50,703 nucleotides of DNA from positions 1 through 50,703 of the forward strand of contig JALEQJ010000014.1 of the NCBI GenBank assembly GCA_022764505.1, read 5' to 3'. The notes under the pieces were generated by a model. It saw nothing but the letters and a program-made list of their open reading frames with translations, made no database searches and was not told the DNA's origin. The number at the start of each line of letters is the position of its first letter. The stretch's first letter is position 1. Made by a program: the position numbers and the translations under genes. Positions 43,055 through 50,703 of this stretch are shown here, in pieces. The stretch is from Phocaeicola sp. Lineage in GTDB: Bacteria > Bacteroidota > Bacteroidia > Bacteroidales > Bacteroidaceae.

Positions 43055-44760
43055 TGGCAAACTATTATACAGACCACCCGGAACTCAAGTTTCATTTGGA
43101 ACACCCTACTATGGAATATATCTGCGAACTCAAAGAACGCGGATATAAAGACAAAGAAACTTACGACTATGCGCCACAAGATCACAAAGACGCTATAGAC
43201 TCTTATCATCAAGTATTGGAGATTACAGGAGATATCACTGCCAATGTAATTGCAGTCAATGCAGAAAAAGTAGACGAAGAAGGACCTCGCTGTGAAAACG
43301 GAAGAGTAACTTACGCTACAGGTACACAAGAAAACTTGGACGCTATGATACAAGCAGGGCTTACAGGTATGACTATGCCCAGACGTTTTGGCGGACTGAA
43401 TTTCCCTATCACACCTTATACTATGTGTGCAGAAATTGTAGCTGCAGCAGATGCCGGATTTGGTAACATCTGGTCGCTACAAGACTGTATAGAAACTCTC
43501 TATGAATTTGGCAATGAAGAGCAACACAGCCGCTTCATACCACGTATCTGCAAGGGAGAAACTATGTCTATGGACTTGACTGAACCGGATGCCGGCAGCG
43601 ATCTACAAAGTGTGATGCTTCGTGCTTCTTACGATGAGAAAGAGAATTGCTGGCGTCTCAATGGTGTGAAGAGATTTATTACCAATGGTGATGCAGATCT
43701 CCACTTAGTCTTGGCTCGCTCCGAAGAAGGTACGAAAGACGGACGCGGACTCTCTATGTTCATCTATGATAAGAACGATGGTGGTGTAGACGTGAGAAGA
43801 ATAGAGCACAAACTCGGTATTCACGGTTCACCTACTTGCGAACTTGTGTACAAAAATGCGAAAGCAGAACTTTGTGGAGACCGTAAATTGGGGCTTATCA
43901 AATATGTGATGGCACTGATGAATGGAGCTCGTCTCGGCATAGCTGCACAATCTGTAGGATTGAGCCAAGCTGCCTACAATGAGGCTCTCGCTTATGCCAA
44001 AGACCGCAAACAGTTTGGCAAATCCATCATAGAGTTCCCTGCTGTGTACGATATGCTCTCTACGATGAAAGCCAAGTTAGATGCTTCTCGTGCGCTTCTC
44101 TACGAAACAGCACGTAGTGTAGACATCTACAAATGTCTGGAAGATATAGCACGCGAAAGAACGCTTACTCCGGAAGAAAGAAAAGAACAAAAAGCATTCG
44201 CAAAGCTGGCAGACAGTTTGACACCTCTTGCCAAAGGAATTAACTCAGAATTTGCCAACCAAAATGCTTACGATTGCATTCAGATACACGGAGGTTCCGG
44301 CTTTATGATGGACTATGCCTGCCAACGTATCTATAGAGATGCTCGTATCACCAGCATTTACGAGGGTACTACACAGCTACAAACCGTGGCTGCTATCCGC
44401 TACGTAACCAATGGCTCTTATGTAGCTACACTCCGTGGATACGAAGAAAAGGAGATAGCGTCAGCTTATGCTCCACTATCGGAACGTATCAAGAAGTTTA
44501 CAGATGCACTTGAGGAGGCTATAGAATGCGTAAAAGCACACGAAGACCAAGCTGTATTGGATTTCTTGGCACGCCGTCTTATGGAGATGTCTACCTACTC
44601 TATTATGTCTCATCTTTTATTGCAAGATGCATCTCGTGCACCGGAATTGTTTGAGAAATCGCTTCACGTATTTGTAGCATTTGCAGAAGCAGAAATAGAG
44701 AAGCATCATAAGTTCATTATGGACTTCAAAAAAGAAACTTTGGCATACTATACCTGCTAA
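43054..44760 (+). CDS. Acyl-CoA dehydrogenase
   Basis: This 568-residue flavoenzyme oxidises an acyl-CoA to the enoyl-CoA, or runs in reverse, with EtfAB as electron partner. It has TEPDAGSD (176-183), RKQFGKSI, QIHGGSGFM (410-418) and the catalytic-base region SIYEGTT with Glu437. It is longer than the ~380 residues of short-chain enzymes: there is an extra N-terminal ~80 residues and a C-terminal helical domain (about 460-568), as in the long Bacteroidota and AcdA-like enzymes. Chain-length preference is unknown. Confidence 0.92.
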   Translation: MANYYTDHPELKFHLEHPTMEYICELKERGYKDKETYDYAPQDHKDAIDSYHQVLEITGDITANVIAVNAEKVDEEGPRCENGRVTYATGTQENLDAMIQAGLTGMTMPRRFGGLNFPITPYTMCAEIVAAADAGFGNIWSLQDCIETLYEFGNEEQHSRFIPRICKGETMSMDLTEPDAGSDLQSVMLRASYDEKENCWRLNGVKRFITNGDADLHLVLARSEEGTKDGRGLSMFIYDKNDGGVDVRRIEHKLGIHGSPTCELVYKNAKAELCGDRKLGLIKYVMALMNGARLGIAAQSVGLSQAAYNEALAYAKDRKQFGKSIIEFPAVYDMLSTMKAKLDASRALLYETARSVDIYKCLEDIARERTLTPEERKEQKAFAKLADSLTPLAKGINSEFANQNAYDCIQIHGGSGFMMDYACQRIYRDARITSIYEGTTQLQTVAAIRYVTNGSYVATLRGYEEKEIASAYAPLSERIKKFTDALEEAIECVKAHEDQAVLDFLARRLMEMSTYSIMSHLLLQDASRAPELFEKSLHVFVAFAEAEIEKHHKFIMDFKKETLAYYTC

Positions 44761-44783
44761 AGTACACAATGCTTACTACATAC

Positions 44784-44820
44784 AAACAGGGCATTCCTTA
44801 CCGGAATGCCCTGTTTGTTT
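44784..44820. terminator. Terminator of the etf operon, bidirectional
   Basis: A 14-bp stem AAACAGGGCATTCC/GGAATGCCCTGTTT with a 5-nt loop has T-rich flanks. It lies between convergent genes. Confidence 0.9.
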
Positions 44821-44839
44821 ATCATCGGACAAGCTCAAG

Positions 44840-45592
44840 TTATTTCTCCTTGAAAGTATATTGTCCTTTTCCTTTGGTGAAAATACCATAATGTATTGCG
44901 TGCTTAGGACAATGATGATAGCAAGACAAACACATAGAGCAATTGTTTCCCCATATAGGGCGAGCGGTTTCGAGCTTTATATTCCTCAAAGGGCATACCT
45001 TTTCACACATACCACAAGAGATACAAGCATCGTTCGCACTGAAATAACGAGGAGACATAAGGAACTTACTGAAAACAGGGTGAATCACCTTTGTTTTGAG
45101 CCAAGGTACTGCCCCTTCGTTCCACGCATAAGACTGCTTCTTGTGTTCCAACAGTTGCACAATATCTGCCAAGTGCTTTTCTGCCTGCTCACGCTTCTTC
45201 TGAATAACTGCCGGTGCATCTACATTGAAAGTAGGAAGAGATACGTAGGTATTGGGCATAGTAATGGAGTGAAAGAGTGAACACGTCCAACCTTTCTTCT
45301 CAAAGATGCGGAAGAGCATTTGAGGAGCTTTACCTGTATCATCTCCGCAAGTACATATCACGTATAAGTAAGAGGGAGTATGGTTCGTCTTCAACCCTTG
45401 TAGGAAGCGAAGTACACGCTCCGGAGCTGCCCAAGCATAGATTGGAAAAACAAAGCCTAAGCTCTCGTCTGTCGCCAAATCCAAGTGATAGGTACTTTCG
45501 TCTGTGATAAAATGTATTCTGTCAGCTGTGCTTTTTGCTATTTCTCTTGCCACCCATTCAGAATTCCCTGTTCCCGAAAAATAAAATATCAT
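44840..45592 (-). CDS. EFR1-type flavodoxin/4Fe-4S ferredoxin fusion protein
   Basis: This 250-residue protein has an N-terminal flavodoxin-like domain (FMN loop FSGTGNSEW at 5-13) and a C-terminal two-cluster ferredoxin domain: CISCGMCEKVCP and CSMCLSCYHHCP, about residues 190-235. Such EFR1-family proteins are common in anaerobes and carry electrons, but partners are not defined. It lies tail to tail with the etf operon, which may or may not reflect a shared role. It appears to be a single-gene unit. Confidence 0.9.
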   Translation of the reverse strand: MIFYFSGTGNSEWVAREIAKSTADRIHFITDESTYHLDLATDESLGFVFPIYAWAAPERVLRFLQGLKTNHTPSYLYVICTCGDDTGKAPQMLFRIFEKKGWTCSLFHSITMPNTYVSLPTFNVDAPAVIQKKREQAEKHLADIVQLLEHKKQSYAWNEGAVPWLKTKVIHPVFSKFLMSPRYFSANDACISCGMCEKVCPLRNIKLETARPIWGNNCSMCLSCYHHCPKHAIHYGIFTKGKGQYTFKEK

Positions 45593-45609
45593 ACTTTTAC
45601 TACATAAAA

Positions 45610-45645
45610 AAGATATGCTCTACAGCACTGTGTAGAACATATCTT
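45610..45645 (-). terminator. Terminator of the DUF4270 operon
   Basis: A 15-bp stem AAGATATGYTCTACA (one mismatch) around a 6-nt loop is followed on the minus strand by T6. It is placed 21 bp after the DUF4270 stop. Confidence 0.85.
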
Positions 45646-45665
45646 ACATTTCTTTTTACCTTACC

Positions 45666-47066
45666 TTATTTCTTTACTTTGGTGTAGATAAGTGAGAGCT
45701 TCAACTTATCCTTTCCACCTACCAATTTTGCACTGGAGATGTCCATATTGTGAGATACTCCCACCACACGTTCTACCTCCTTCCGTGTGCTTTGGTCTAC
45801 TTCTTTTTTCACTTCCAGATTCACAGGTATAGCTACCAACTTGTTCAAATCCTCATCTGTACTGCCTTTCTTTTTTTCTGCAAAAATTTTGCTAATCAAG
45901 CGGTTCAACTGTGAGAAATTATAGCTGTTGGTCGTTGCATTGAAAGAAGAGAGAAATGAAGTCTCGCTGTCCGGAAGACGATTTTCTTCAAAGAATTTAT
46001 ACATATCACTCTTTCTTATCAAGAGTATACTGCCGGGTGTAGCAAGTTTGAAAGCACCGGAAAGCTCTACCTCATTATAGCGTTGTAAGGAGAGTGTAAC
46101 AGCATTGAGCGTATCAGTGCTATGCTTGGCATACATTTCTTCTATAGGCAAGGTCAATTCTGTATAAAGCCCTGCCGGAGTCTTGAGATAAGTACAATTT
46201 GTGTCCTCTATCAGTGTCTTCAGCTTTGAAGAATGACTGAACTTAGTAGAAGTAAAGATCTCTTTACTTGCCCAAAACTTTATATCTCTATATGCTACAG
46301 AATCTACTACTCCCGTACTTTTTCTCTTTTCCAAATATTTGGTTTTCATATTCAAGACTACACTGGACAGATACAAGATAGAACCTTGACCGCCGGTAGT
46401 ATGAACATAGAAGCCTTTCAATACATTGTTTATAAAAGCATTGGCATCTTTGAAATTCTTTTTATCCTGATTATACTTGGTGTAAAGATAGTCTGCCATA
46501 TTCTTACCCAAAGGTATGGAAATATGGTGTATATAAGTCGTAGCCTTACGAGTGCCGGCTGGTACCGAGAAATCTTCTGCCGTATAGTTTTGCTCTGCCA
46601 TAGAAGTGCCTGTAGAGTTATAATACTTTTCAGGCTGGAAAGATGTATAATATAAACTCTTATCGGTTCCGTAGTCTTTTATAACAGTATTCAGTGTATC
46701 TACGCGCATACGAAGCACAGAGGTACTGTCTCCAAAGTAAGATTTATAAAAGAGTTGCAGTTCCACGTCTTCTATAGACTGTGTGTATGCCGGGAACTGA
46801 AAATTTTCCGGACAGTTAATTTGTGCTATGAAGTCTGCCGTGAAGTCTCCATATAGAGGATCCGTGTATTTTCCTAAGTATGCAGTAGCCATACGTGAAT
46901 ATACAGAATCCATCTTCTGTGTGTGTGTAGTGATGTCAAAACTTGTAGCAAGAGCTGCTATTTTTTCATTTTCTTGCACAAAGTTTCCTATTCCTGGAGT
47001 TTCGTCGTCGCAGCTGTACAGGCATCCCACCAAAAGCGCAACAAGGGGCAGGTATTTTGTTTTCAT
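45666..47066 (-). CDS. DUF4270 family lipoprotein
   Basis: This 466-residue exported protein has a lipobox-like LYSC (Cys19) and a Bacteroidota DUF4270 body: TPGIGNFVQENEK near the start, then TAYLGKYTDPLYGDFTADF. It is predicted to be beta-rich and attached to the outer membrane or periplasmic face. It follows the glycogen-synthase-like gene by 21 bp, a pairing seen widely in Bacteroidales. Its function is unknown. Confidence 0.85.
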   Translation of the reverse strand: MKTKYLPLVALLVGCLYSCDDETPGIGNFVQENEKIAALATSFDITTHTQKMDSVYSRMATAYLGKYTDPLYGDFTADFIAQINCPENFQFPAYTQSIEDVELQLFYKSYFGDSTSVLRMRVDTLNTVIKDYGTDKSLYYTSFQPEKYYNSTGTSMAEQNYTAEDFSVPAGTRKATTYIHHISIPLGKNMADYLYTKYNQDKKNFKDANAFINNVLKGFYVHTTGGQGSILYLSSVVLNMKTKYLEKRKSTGVVDSVAYRDIKFWASKEIFTSTKFSHSSKLKTLIEDTNCTYLKTPAGLYTELTLPIEEMYAKHSTDTLNAVTLSLQRYNEVELSGAFKLATPGSILLIRKSDMYKFFEENRLPDSETSFLSSFNATTNSYNFSQLNRLISKIFAEKKKGSTDEDLNKLVAIPVNLEVKKEVDQSTRKEVERVVGVSHNMDISSAKLVGGKDKLKLSLIYTKVKK

Positions 47067-47087
47067 ACGTAGGAATGGCGAGTCTTA

Positions 47088-47900
47088 TTATTCACCGAGT
47101 ATTTTTCCATAGAGTTCTTGACAAGCATCTGCCAAAGCTTCTCCTTCGCTAAATTCTGCAATGGGAAGTTCTAAACTCTTTGCATAATCTAATAAGTTGG
47201 GATTTACATTTTTACTGTTCTGAATGATAGCGTCCGAGTGTGCTATAGCCAGTTTACACAAGTCTTCGTGAGTGGCTGGTTCATTCATCATTTTGGTATC
47301 CTTTGCGGTAATACCTTTTAAGTTCATCAAGCGTATCAAGCCTTTAGGCAAAGCTTCTGAGAAACCGTCTTCGTAAAGAGAGAATACTATTTTACTTCCC
47401 TTGAAAGAAGGATCATCTTTGTAGAACTTCTTTATATAAAGAGGCACTATAGCACTCATCCAACCATGACAATGTATTACCTCCGGAGACCAACGAAGTT
47501 TTTTTACGGTTTCAAGTACTCCTCTGGCATAGAAGATGGCGCGTTCGCCATTGTCTTCGTATTCTTTACCATCGGCGTCTGTAGCCATCAGCCTATGCTG
47601 AAAATAGTCTTCATTGTCTATGAAATAAATCTGTCTGCGGGCTGCTTGAATAGAAGCAACTTTGATAATCAATGGGTGATCTGTTTCATCTATGATAATA
47701 TTCATACCAGAAAGCCGAATGACTTCGTGCAGCTGGTTTCTACGCTCATTGATATGTCCCCACTTTGGCATAAAGGTTCTTATTTCATAACCTCTATCTT
47801 GTATAGCTTGTGGTAAGTTTTGCCCAATGACAGACATATCGCTTTCGGGTACATACGGAGTAACTTCCTGTGTTATAAATAAAACTCTTTTTGCACTCAT
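47088..47900 (-). CDS. Glycogen/starch synthase-like protein, N-terminal half only
   Basis: This 270-residue protein is homologous to the N-terminal Rossmann domain of GT5 glycogen synthases: VLFITQEVTPYVPESDM at the start and VIHCHGWMSAIVPLYIK in the middle. The full enzyme has ~480 residues; the C-terminal nucleotide-sugar domain is missing and is not found downstream in any frame. The usual N-terminal KTGGL motif is replaced by ESDMS. It is therefore unlikely to make glycogen by itself. This short form is common in Bacteroidales and seems to be a stable protein rather than a broken gene. Confidence 0.8.
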   Translation of the reverse strand: MSAKRVLFITQEVTPYVPESDMSVIGQNLPQAIQDRGYEIRTFMPKWGHINERRNQLHEVIRLSGMNIIIDETDHPLIIKVASIQAARRQIYFIDNEDYFQHRLMATDADGKEYEDNGERAIFYARGVLETVKKLRWSPEVIHCHGWMSAIVPLYIKKFYKDDPSFKGSKIVFSLYEDGFSEALPKGLIRLMNLKGITAKDTKMMNEPATHEDLCKLAIAHSDAIIQNSKNVNPNLLDYAKSLELPIAEFSEGEALADACQELYGKILGE

Positions 47901-47925
47901 ATTTTGTTGCTCTTTAATTATTATG

Positions 47926-47956
47926 CAAAGCTACAAAAAAAGCAGGCTATTACAAA
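47926..47956 (-). promoter_or_regulatory. Promoter of the glycogen-synthase-like/DUF4270 operon
   Basis: On the minus strand TTTG (47953-47956), a 19-bp spacer and TAGCTTTG (47926-47933) match the consensus exactly. The start site would be about 20 nt before the ATG. Confidence 0.75.
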
Positions 47957-48285
47957 ATCTACATTTATCGGTTTCCCTACTTCTGTTAAAAAACTGCATT
48001 TCTGTAGAATAGTCTGATGGAAACAGATAGGAAATGTACTCTTTCTCTACAGAAAAAGATCAAAACTATAAACCACAATATGGAACAAGTAAACTTCCAT
48101 CAGAGTTTATATAAACCTCCACCACAGTTTACATAAACCGCACCACAAAATAAAGTATAGAGAAATGGAAGAGAATTATCGCCTGTCTGAGACAAAGAAT
48201 GGTACTATAAATAGCTGTATTTTCCATAGGAATGGGAGTTCTTTTCTTTTTACATAAATAAAGATAGTTTACACCTATTCATAAA
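47957..48285. other. Intergenic region carrying a 22-bp array
   Basis: No gene was seen. The array at 48062-48138 is the only notable structure. The rest is AT-rich. Confidence 0.5.
48062..48138 (+). repeat. 22-bp periodic array (array 4), stand-alone
   Basis: Two intact units, GTTTATATAAAC (48105-48116) and GTTTACATAAAC (48127-48138), follow two decayed ones ending at 48073 and 48094, with steps of 21-22 bp. Linkers such as CTCCACCACA resemble those of array 1. No three-hairpin module is adjacent. Confidence 0.75.
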
Positions 48286-48321
48286 AAAGAAGCGCATTGA
48301 GTTTCCTCAATACGCTTCTTT
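48286..48321 (-). terminator. Terminator of the PpiD-like gene
   Basis: AAAGAAGCG pairs with CGCTTCTTT and ATTGAG with CTCAAT, separated by one mismatch. On the minus strand a T6 run follows. Confidence 0.88.
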
Positions 48322-48342
48322 AAGCTATTGTTATCTTTACTT

Positions 48343-50475
48343 TTAGAAGAAGAGATAACGTTTATCTTCTACATTGGCTTTTCTATATAAGTCTCCGATA
48401 AACTGAGAAGCCAAACGAGCATTGGTCATATTTTGCTGATACTGTTCTGCCTTAGCGTCGAAAGTTTCTGCAGTCTTCGCTCTATTGAGGATTTGTATCA
48501 TATATACCCCTGCATAACCTTTGATAGGTGCCGAAACTTTGTTCACAGCCAATTTGCTTGCCACACCATTGATAGCAGGTTCACTGGCACGTGTAACAGA
48601 GATGAATGCAGGTGCAGAGAATGTGATATGTTTCACTGTATCGTTCACTGCATCTTTCATACCTTGCGCCTGTGCTAAAGTCTTAAAACCTTTCATCTTG
48701 TCCATCAGCAAGGCAGCTTTCTTATCACGAAGTAATTCTGCACGCAATTCTTCTTTTACCAAAGCCATATCTCTATAGCCTTTCTTGTTTACTTTTTCCA
48801 AAGCTACAACCAAGAGGTGGTCATTGTCTCCACATTCGTAAAGTGGTGATACCTGTCCTTCTTTCGCACCGAATATCCATCTCAACGCTTCTTTCGTAGA
48901 ACGAATACCGGCTACATAGTTGTCTGCACTACTCATATCTTCTCTTGGAATCAAGGTATAACCGCTGTTTTCTGCATTCTTTTCCAAGTCTTGAAGTGTG
49001 GTATTTTGCGCTACAAACTGGCTGAAAGCATTGTATGCCTTGTTATATGTTTCCTTGCTGAATGTTACAGGCAGTTTCACTATGGCTACTTTGTACTTGT
49101 TTTGTACATTCTTCTTTGCCAAGACGTCCAAGATCACATATACTTGACCAACCTTCAGTTTTGTCAGCTCGTTTACAGGTTGGCTCAATAGCTTATTGAT
49201 GTATACCGCACTTTCTCCATCTACAGCAGAACCTTCCCAAGCTTGTGAGCTGATCCAGCTTGCTGTACCTGTCTGACCATATTTTTTTGCTACTTCTTCA
49301 AAGTTTGCACCGGCTTTAATAGCTTGGAATACGCTATCTGCCAAGGCTTCTGTCTTTTCTGCTGTTGCCGCCGCTACTTGTATTTGGCGGAATTGCACGG
49401 AGTCTGCTACATTGACATTTTCTATTACTTTGAAAACATTGTAAGAGTCGTCCGCTTGGTTGTAATAAGGTCCTACTACACCCGTAGCCGCAACAGAATC
49501 CAAACGAAGTGCAACATCATTAGGAAGTGCTTTTTCGCTCACAGGAACTTCGCTGAAAGGAACTACTGAATTTGTAGAACGAACAAATGCTACATAATCT
49601 GTTGTTTCGCGGAGTTGTCCGGCAAATTCTGTTACATCTTTTTGTACAGCTTGACGGTCTGCATCGGAAGGTAGAATCTTCACGTCCACATACTTGACAT
49701 TTCTGGTTTCTACGAGCTGTTTGTACTGTTCTTTTTTCTTGTCGTAAAGTGCCTTGAGGTCTTTGTCTGTAATCTCTACGTCCTTGTCTGCAATAGAGCT
49801 GTAAGGCACAGCTACGAGAGAAACTTCTGTTTCCTCTGTACGTCCCTTGAAACTCATTTCGGCAGAAACAGGATTGGAAATAATAGACTTGGTCAATAAG
49901 TTCTGATACTTTTCTGCCAAGAGTGCATCTTTCAATGCTTGTTCTGTATACTTCCAGTAATTAGCCATTTTGGTGTAGTATTCTACAGTTTCTGCCGGAA
50001 GCTGTGCCGGATTCATCTTTGCATACTCTGCCAAGAACATTTTGAGCATATCTTTGTCAAAGCGTCCTGTTTGTTGGTTTACAAATGGAGTTTGCATCAG
50101 CAAAGGGTGCGCACCATTATTAATCACATACTGTAGCTCGGCATCAGTTACTTGTAATCCCAATTTTTCTGCTTCTGCTTGGAGCAGTTGATTGTTTACG
50201 TAAGTTTGCCACGCTTGGTCTTTTACATTGGTCATCATTTCATCACTGAGCGACGTCATACCATAACGCATTTGAGCAATGTTTGTGTATTCCTCTACCA
50301 TTTGCTGATAGTCCATAGCAGAGAGTGTCTTCCCATTTACTTTACCTGCGTCTTGGGAATTTTGATGTGGCTGAAATACCTTCCACACGTCTCCTGCTAC
50401 GAAAGCAAAGAGTGCCAGCCCAACTACAAGTACCACCAGTGGTCCTCTGTTTCTGATCTTCTGTAATGTTGCCAT
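48343..50475 (-). CDS. PpiD/SurA-type periplasmic peptidyl-prolyl isomerase
   Basis: This 710-residue protein is anchored by one N-terminal membrane segment (about 11-31, GPLVVLVVGLALFAFVAGDVW). A SurA_N-like chaperone domain (about 35-240) and a parvulin rotamase-like domain (about 340-455, with QFRQIQVAAA and AGANFEEVAKKYGQ) follow, then a long C-terminal chaperone region. It is expected to help fold outer-membrane and periplasmic proteins. In PpiD itself the parvulin domain is inactive; whether it is active here is unknown. It is a single gene with its own terminator. Upstream only a near-match -7 (TATCTTCG) is visible. Confidence 0.9.
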   Translation of the reverse strand: MATLQKIRNRGPLVVLVVGLALFAFVAGDVWKVFQPHQNSQDAGKVNGKTLSAMDYQQMVEEYTNIAQMRYGMTSLSDEMMTNVKDQAWQTYVNNQLLQAEAEKLGLQVTDAELQYVINNGAHPLLMQTPFVNQQTGRFDKDMLKMFLAEYAKMNPAQLPAETVEYYTKMANYWKYTEQALKDALLAEKYQNLLTKSIISNPVSAEMSFKGRTEETEVSLVAVPYSSIADKDVEITDKDLKALYDKKKEQYKQLVETRNVKYVDVKILPSDADRQAVQKDVTEFAGQLRETTDYVAFVRSTNSVVPFSEVPVSEKALPNDVALRLDSVAATGVVGPYYNQADDSYNVFKVIENVNVADSVQFRQIQVAAATAEKTEALADSVFQAIKAGANFEEVAKKYGQTGTASWISSQAWEGSAVDGESAVYINKLLSQPVNELTKLKVGQVYVILDVLAKKNVQNKYKVAIVKLPVTFSKETYNKAYNAFSQFVAQNTTLQDLEKNAENSGYTLIPREDMSSADNYVAGIRSTKEALRWIFGAKEGQVSPLYECGDNDHLLVVALEKVNKKGYRDMALVKEELRAELLRDKKAALLMDKMKGFKTLAQAQGMKDAVNDTVKHITFSAPAFISVTRASEPAINGVASKLAVNKVSAPIKGYAGVYMIQILNRAKTAETFDAKAEQYQQNMTNARLASQFIGDLYRKANVEDKRYLFF

Positions 50476-50703
50476 TTTAGGTTCTCTATTTATTGTTTTT
50501 ACTATTATTCTGATGAGCGCACGAAGATACTAAAAATGCTATGTTATATAAATACTTTTCTTAAAAAATCTATCATTTAGGTCTAAGTAATTGGCTATGA
50601 ACAGCCTTATGAGTTATGAAATGCAGTAGGTAATGATTTAGCGACCTATCTTCAACAGTGATATACAACGCTTTGCATAACTCGAATAACCTATTGCAAA
50701 GAT

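Noticed and set aside
47088-47900. Frameshifted full-length glycogen synthase
   Set aside because: No remaining C-terminal domain was found in any frame downstream, where the DUF4270 gene begins 21 bp later; the short form is a known Bacteroidales protein.

Overview
The window is a stretch of chromosome from a member of the order Bacteroidales (Bacteroidota). The left edge holds the first ~133 nt of a 16S rRNA gene on the minus strand, and its sequence is Bacteroides/Porphyromonas/Tannerella-like. Promoters follow the Bacteroidota consensus (-33 TTTG, -7 TAnnTTTG), and there are few Shine-Dalgarno sequences. Many genes belong to families typical of the phylum: DUF4290, DUF4270, DUF3822, an outer-membrane barrel with a carboxypeptidase-like N-terminal domain, GH20 and GH92 glycosidases, and two-subunit methylmalonyl-CoA mutase. 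The genus cannot be fixed from sequence reading alone.

Layout. 1-1157: 16S rRNA start, tandem rRNA promoters, and a promoter plus long leader for the next operon. 1158-6985: housekeeping operon tsaB, DUF4290, murA, rimM, dxr, rseP, closed by a strong terminator. 6951-7512: repeat element A. 7814-9004: flavodiiron protein. 9070-14305 (minus): four-helix membrane protein, large outer-membrane barrel and GH20 hexosaminidase, divergent from aroB (14400-15449). 15568-17762 (minus): uraA and a YeiH-type exporter. 17921-18504: repeat element B, an inverted copy of A. 18529-20566 (minus): a 609-residue surface lipoprotein preceded by an easily missed 43-residue ORF. 20800-27488 (minus): MATE transporter, trkH, an apgM-like gene and thrA, with a tRNA-Gly(CCC) just upstream. 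27631-28758: dinB, preceded by a possible ~100-nt attenuated leader or small RNA. 29735-30316: small outer-membrane barrel. 30544-34574: mutA-mutB. 34650-36074: RecD-like helicase (minus). 36170-38204: unknown membrane-anchored protein, DUF3822, rsmD. 38551-40788: GH92 mannosidase. 41144-44760: etfB, etfA, acyl-CoA dehydrogenase. 44840-45592: flavodoxin/ferredoxin fusion. 45666-47900 (minus): half-length glycogen-synthase-like protein and DUF4270 lipoprotein. 48343-50475 (minus): PpiD-like periplasmic chaperone.

How it fits together. The genes suit an anaerobic or microaerophilic, host-glycan-using, propionate-forming organism: secreted hexosaminidase and mannosidase, B12-dependent methylmalonyl-CoA mutase, an ETF/acyl-CoA dehydrogenase unit, and an oxygen- or NO-reducing flavodiiron protein.

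The most unusual content lies between the genes. (1) Elements A and B (~560 bp) each hold two ~106-bp modules in inverted orientation. Every module can fold into the same three successive hairpins, and the stems differ between modules while pairing is kept. A fifth, truncated module lies at 20697-20749. (2) Short arrays with a 22-bp period, built on the palindrome GTTTAYRTAAAC, lie at one end of A and of B and also stand alone at two other sites. (3) A second, unrelated 63-bp REP-like palindromic repeat occurs twice in opposite orientation. No CRISPR array, phage or complete insertion sequence was seen.
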